This document shows positions 58,817-64,000 of a stretch of DNA of 64,000 nt, piece after piece. The notes beneath the pieces are model-generated. The model was not told the DNA's origin and ran no database searches. It saw only the letters and a program-made list of their open reading frames with translations. Source of the stretch: Actinokineospora alba (lineage in GTDB: Bacteria; Actinomycetota; Actinomycetes; Mycobacteriales; Pseudonocardiaceae); assembly GCF_004362515.1 (NCBI RefSeq), contig NZ_SNXU01000001.1:4588001-4652000 (forward strand), written 5' to 3'. Position 1 is the first letter of the stretch; each line of letters opens with the position of its first letter. A program made the translations under genes and the position numbers.

Positions 58817-58955
58817 CCGGAGAGCTGCCGACTTCAGTGCGTGCCTGCCAGGTGCGGCACCAGGCTCTGCTTGGACCACGGTGGGCCGGGTACGGGCATG
58901 GTTGCGACTCCGTATCGAATGGGTGGCGGGGATTGAAGTCCGGACTCTGACGGTA

Positions 58956-58979
58956 ATTAGTATCACCGCTATGACTAAT
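58956..58979 (+). promoter_or_regulatory. Probable ROK operator over the CUT2 promoter
   Basis: ATTAGT (58956-58961) and ACTAAT (58974-58979) are exact inverted arms, 12 nt apart, in an otherwise GC-rich region. TAGTAT (58958-58963) can serve as -10 with TTGAAG (58933-58938) at a long 19-nt spacing, placing the transcript start at or next to ATG 58971. The operator would then cover the start point. Confidence 0.5.
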
Positions 58980-60031
58980 AGAGGGGTCAACCTCAACTCC
59001 ATGTCCGTCCGCCGCCGCGCCTTGGCGTCGTTGTGCGGGATGTCGCTGGTTCTGGCCGTGTCGGCGTGTTCTTCGGGCAAGGAGACCGCCTCGGCGCCCG
59101 CCGGGCAGCAGCAGAACACCGGCAAGATCACGATCGTCTACGCGCAGAAGCAGGGCGACCAGGAGTACTTCATCGGCGAGGCCGAGGGAGCCAAGGCCAA
59201 GGCCGCCGAACTGGGCGTCGACCTGAAGGTCGTGAACCTGGGCAACGACGCCAACAAGGCCGTCACCGAGGTGCAGAACGCGATCAACCAGAAGGTCTCC
59301 GGCGTCATCGTCGTCGTGCCGGACCCGTCGGTCGGGCCGCAGCTGGTGCAGCTGGCCAAGACCGCGGGCGTCAAGCTGCTGACCTCCGACGACCAGGTCT
59401 GCGCCACCGGCCCCGACCCGACCGCGTGCCCGAAGGAGCAACTCGTCCCGCGGATCGGCTTCAGCGGACAGCAGATGGGCGAGCAGGTCGGCAAGCGCGC
59501 CGGTGAGGACTTCAAGAAGGCGGGCTGGAAGCCGGAGGAGACCGCGATCATCGAGGCCTGGAAGCAGGACGTGACGGTCTGCACCGACCGGGTCAAGGCC
59601 AACCAGGAGGCGTTCAAGGCCGCCGCCGGAGCCGACGTGAAGATCATCGAGGTCGGCACCGACAACACCCCGTCCGACGCCCAGAGCAAGATCTCGGCGA
59701 CGGTGTCGGGCAACCGCTCGGTGAAGAACTGGATCGTCATGGGCTGCAACGACGAGAACGTCGCAGGCGGTGTCACCGCGATCCAGAACTCGGGCTACGC
59801 GGCCGACAACATCATCGGCGTCGGCCTGGGCGCGTACCTGGCGTGCAAGGAATGGCGCGGCGGCAAGGCGACCGGCTTCAAGGCGGCGCTGTTCATCAAC
59901 GGCAGTGACGTCGGCGCGCTGGCCGTGCAGACGCTGCACGACCACATCAAGAACGGCACGCCGATGCCCGCCGAGGCGTTCGCGCCCACGACGATGGTGG
60001 ACGCGGCCAACTGGGAAGCAGCGGGCGTCAA

Positions 60032-60041
<10 letters not shown>
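58971..60041 (+). CDS. CUT2 sugar ABC transporter substrate-binding lipoprotein
   Basis: A 356-residue periplasmic-binding-type lipoprotein (Peripla_BP_4, RbsB-like). The lipobox is AVSA-C, with Cys33 from ATG 58971 or Cys23 from ATG 59001. The mature part begins 'GKITIVYAQKQGDQEYFIGE', with ligand-site segments 'VSGVIVVVPDP' and 'VMGCNDENVAGGVTAIQN'. Neither start has a ribosome site; 58971 is used because the predicted promoter would make it leaderless. It binds a monosaccharide; the linked GH27 gene suggests galactose or arabinose. Confidence 0.88.
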
Positions 60042-61524
<1,483 letters not shown>

Positions 61525-61528
<4 letters not shown>

Positions 61529-62550
61529 CCAAGACGGACATCCACCCCCCGGCCGCCGCGAAGCCCGTCGAGCGGACCCGTCGCCCGCTGCTGACGGTCA
61601 TCGGCCCGGGCAACCTGAGCCTGATCGGCGCCCTGGTGATCGTTGTCGCGGTGTTCGGCGCGCTCAACCCCGGCTTCCTCGATCCGGCCAACCTCGCGGG
61701 CATCGGTGAGGCGGTGACCGTCTTCGGGCTGCTCGCGGTCGTCCAGACGGTCGTCATCATCTGCGGCGGCCTGGACATCTCGGTCGGTTCCCAGGCCGGG
61801 ATCGCGTCCGTCGTCAGCGCGATGGCGTTCACCGCCACCGGCGGCAACGCACTGCTCGGCTTCCTCGCCGCCCTCGCGGTGGGTGTGGCCGCGGGCGCGG
61901 TCAACGGGCTGATCATCGTCTACGGGCGGGTCAACCCCGTGATCGCCACGCTGGCCACGCTCGCGGCGTACAAGGGTGTCGCGCAGCTGATCTCCGGCGG
62001 CAAAGCCCAGGGTTTCGTGCTGGACAACGACTTCTTCATCTTCCTGGCCCGCGGCAAGGTCCTCGGGCTGCCCGTCCCCATGGTGATCCTGATCCTTGTG
62101 TCGCTGGGCCTGCACTTCCTGCTCAAGTACACCGACATCGGCCGCAACATCTATGCGATCGGCGGCAACGACACCGCCGCCCGGCTGGCCGGCATCAACA
62201 TCAACAAGTACCTGGTCGCCGTGTTCGTGCTCGCCGGTGTGGTGGCCGCGATCGCGGGCATCATCCTCACCGCGCGCACCGGGTCCGGGCAGCCGGTCTC
62301 CGGCAGTGAGGGCCTCGAACTCAAGGCGATCACCGCCGCCGCGTTGGGCGGGTGCGCGCTCAAGGGCGGCAAGGGAACCATCGGCGGCACCCTGCTCGCC
62401 GTGGTTCTCCTTGGCGCGCTGGACAACGGGCTGAACGTGGTCGGTGTCAACACGTTCTGGCAGAACGTCGCCCAGGGCTTCCTGCTCGCGGCTGCCGTGG
62501 TCATCCAGCAGCGCCGCAGTGGCGAACGCGCCGTCGGCTTGCCGACCTAG
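61525..62550 (+). CDS. CUT2 sugar ABC transporter permease
   Basis: A 341-residue RbsC/AraH-type permease with about nine or ten membrane spans. Conserved segments are 'GGLDISVGSQAG', 'GRVNPVIATLATLAAYKGVA', 'GRNIYAIGGNDTAARLAGIN' and 'AALGGCALKGGKGTIGGTLLA'. A basic N-terminus of ~25 residues precedes the first span. ATG 61525 overlaps the ATPase stop by 4 nt. Confidence 0.93.
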
Positions 62551-62589
62551 TCCTTCCCATTGGTCCCTCCAAGAAAGGAACACCCAAAG

Positions 62590-64000
62590 ATGCGTGTCCG
62601 AGCGAAAATCGCGGGCGCCCTGTCGCTCGCGGTGGCGGCCTCCGGCCTGCTGGTGTTGACCGACACCAGCGTGCCGATGGCGTCAGCCACCGCGAACGTG
62701 CCCGCGAACACCCTGGCCAAGAAGCCGCAAATGGGGTGGAACAGCTGGAACGTCTTCAAGTGCAACATCGATGAGAACAAGATCAAGGCCGCCGCGGACG
62801 CCATGGTGTCCTCCGGCATGAAGGCCGCGGGGTACGAGTACGTCAACATCGACGACTGCTGGGCCGAGCAGTTCCGCGACGCCAACGGCAACCTGGTGCC
62901 GCACAAGGGAAGGTTCCCCGGCGGCATCAAGGCCATCGCCGACTACGTCCATGCCAAGGGCCTCAAGCTCGGGATCTACTCCAGCGCGGGTCGGCACACC
63001 TGCACCGCGTCGCCGGAGGGCTTCTGGCAGCCGGGTTCCATCGGTTTCGAGCAGCAGGACGCCAACCTGTGGGCGTCCTGGGGTGTTGACTACGTCAAGT
63101 ACGACAACTGCGGCGACCGGCTCGGGCAGAGCAACGAGCAGCGCTACACCGCTATGGGCAAGGCGATCCGCAACACCGGCCGCGACATGCTCTACGCGGT
63201 GTGCAACTGGGGCGAGGATGAGCCGTGGGAGTTCGTCCCGCGGGTCGGCGGCAACTCGTGGCGCAACACCCTCGACATCTCCGACAACTGGGGTGTCGTC
63301 ATGGCCCTGCTGGACCTGCAGAAAGGCCTTGAGCCCTTCGCCAAGCCGGGCGCGTGGAACGACCCGGACATGCTGGAGGTCGGCAACGGGCGGCAGACCG
63401 CCACCGAGTACCGGTCCCACTTCAGCCTCTGGGCCATGCTCAACGCGCCGCTGATCACCGGCAACAACCTCGCCACGATGACCCCGGAGATCCGCGGCAT
63501 CCTGACCAACCCGGACATCATCGCGGTCAACCAGGACTGGGGCGGCTCGCAGGGCCGCCTGCTGCGCGACCTCGGCAACGGCCTCGAGGTGTGGGGCAAG
63601 CCGAACTCCGACGGCTCGGTCGCGGTCGCGCTGTTCAACCGCGGCACCGCGACCGCCACGATCACCACCTCGGCCGCGGAGATCGGCCTGGGCGGGTCGA
63701 GCTCGTACCGGCTGCGGGATCTGTGGTCCAAGGCGGAGTCGACGACAGCGGGAACCATCAGCGCCTCGGTTCCCAGCCATGGCACCGTGGTGTACCGCGT
63801 GTGGCGGCAGGGCACCCTGGCCGCGGCCCCGGCCGCGGGCACGCACCAGGTCAGCGCCATGAGCTGGCTGGCATCGTCCAACGGCTGGGGACCGGTCGAG
63901 CGCGACAAGAGCAACGGCCAGTCCGCCGCGGGTGACGGCGGTTCGCTCCGCATCGGCACCACCACCTACGCCACCGGCCTCGGCGCCCACGCGGACTCGG
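62590..64000 (+). CDS. Secreted GH27 alpha-galactosidase, 3' partial
   Basis: The first 470 residues are visible; the frame is open at the window end. Signal peptide 'AGALSLAVAASGLLVLTDTS'-type, cleaved near residue 33. The GH27 (alpha/beta)8 domain starts 'PQMGWNSWNVFKCNIDE'. The nucleophile is D172 in 'DYVKYDNC'; the acid/base is D229 in 'RNTLDISDNW' by alignment with human alpha-galactosidase A. Both Asp of 'NIDDCWA' (88-89) that read galactose O4 and O6 are kept, favouring alpha-galactosidase over the GH27 beta-L-arabinopyranosidases. The final segment 'YATGLGAHADS' begins an NPCBM domain. ATG 62590 follows AAAGGA. It is 39 nt after the transporter. Confidence 0.9.
   Translation, partial: MRVRAKIAGALSLAVAASGLLVLTDTSVPMASATANVPANTLAKKPQMGWNSWNVFKCNIDENKIKAAADAMVSSGMKAAGYEYVNIDDCWAEQFRDANGNLVPHKGRFPGGIKAIADYVHAKGLKLGIYSSAGRHTCTASPEGFWQPGSIGFEQQDANLWASWGVDYVKYDNCGDRLGQSNEQRYTAMGKAIRNTGRDMLYAVCNWGEDEPWEFVPRVGGNSWRNTLDISDNWGVVMALLDLQKGLEPFAKPGAWNDPDMLEVGNGRQTATEYRSHFSLWAMLNAPLITGNNLATMTPEIRGILTNPDIIAVNQDWGGSQGRLLRDLGNGLEVWGKPNSDGSVAVALFNRGTATATITTSAAEIGLGGSSSYRLRDLWSKAESTTAGTISASVPSHGTVVYRVWRQGTLAAAPAAGTHQVSAMSWLASSNGWGPVERDKSNGQSAAGDGGSLRIGTTTYATGLGAHADS

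Overview
The window is very GC-rich, densely packed DNA with many 1-4 nt gene overlaps. It carries a complete Mce lipid-import operon, ROK-regulated sugar islands, Tat and lipoprotein export signals, and LuxR regulators with N-terminal ATPase domains. This points to a high-GC actinomycete with secondary metabolism, probably of the Pseudonocardiales; the order is an inference from gene content, not a computed placement.

1-14.8 kb: an SRPBCC protein, an aldehyde dehydrogenase, an acyl-CoA dehydrogenase and an enoyl-CoA hydratase form a short catabolic operon. An AraC-type regulator faces away from an Mce operon made of two YrbE permeases, six MCE proteins (the fifth a lipoprotein) and two Mce-associated proteins. 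The MceG ATPase is not here. 14.8-18.2 kb: a small protein with a DNA-binding-like N-terminus, whose promoter lies inside a perfect inverted repeat and appears to give a leaderless mRNA, and a large LuxR-type regulator. A frameshifted flavin-monooxygenase remnant follows.

18.6-29.9 kb is the most unusual part: a compact biosynthetic cluster with four ATP-grasp ligases of the L-amino-acid-ligase type, both subunits of a B12-dependent glutamate (methylaspartate) mutase, an enolase-superfamily epimerase, a TauD-type dioxygenase, a membrane desaturase and an MFS exporter. No NRPS, PKS or RiPP genes are present. The simplest reading is a small peptide built by successive ATP-grasp ligations, with 3-methylaspartate as a building block.

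30.0-37.7 kb: a carbohydrate island with a lipoprotein, a secreted GH16 glucanase, a ROK repressor, a CUT1 sugar ABC transporter lacking its ATPase, and a Gfo/Idh oxidoreductase. A 28-nt sequence is shared between the GH16 and transporter promoters. 37.7-41.3 kb: TetR with a DUF1772-like membrane protein, an ArsR-like regulator, and a secreted alpha/beta hydrolase. 41.7-49.7 kb: a small unknown protein, a HEAT-repeat pseudokinase, a second LuxR-type ATPase regulator, a lipoprotein/membrane-protein pair, a Gmad2-LysM protein, a DUF4242 protein and a His-rich membrane protein. 49.7-57.4 kb: secreted proteins, namely a beta-propeller surface protein, a collagen-like protein, a PhoD-like phosphatase with an extra N-terminal domain, and an HEXXH metalloprotease.

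57.6-64.0 kb: a second ROK-controlled sugar island with a CUT2 ABC transporter (binding protein, double ATPase, permease) and a secreted GH27 alpha-galactosidase that runs off the window end.
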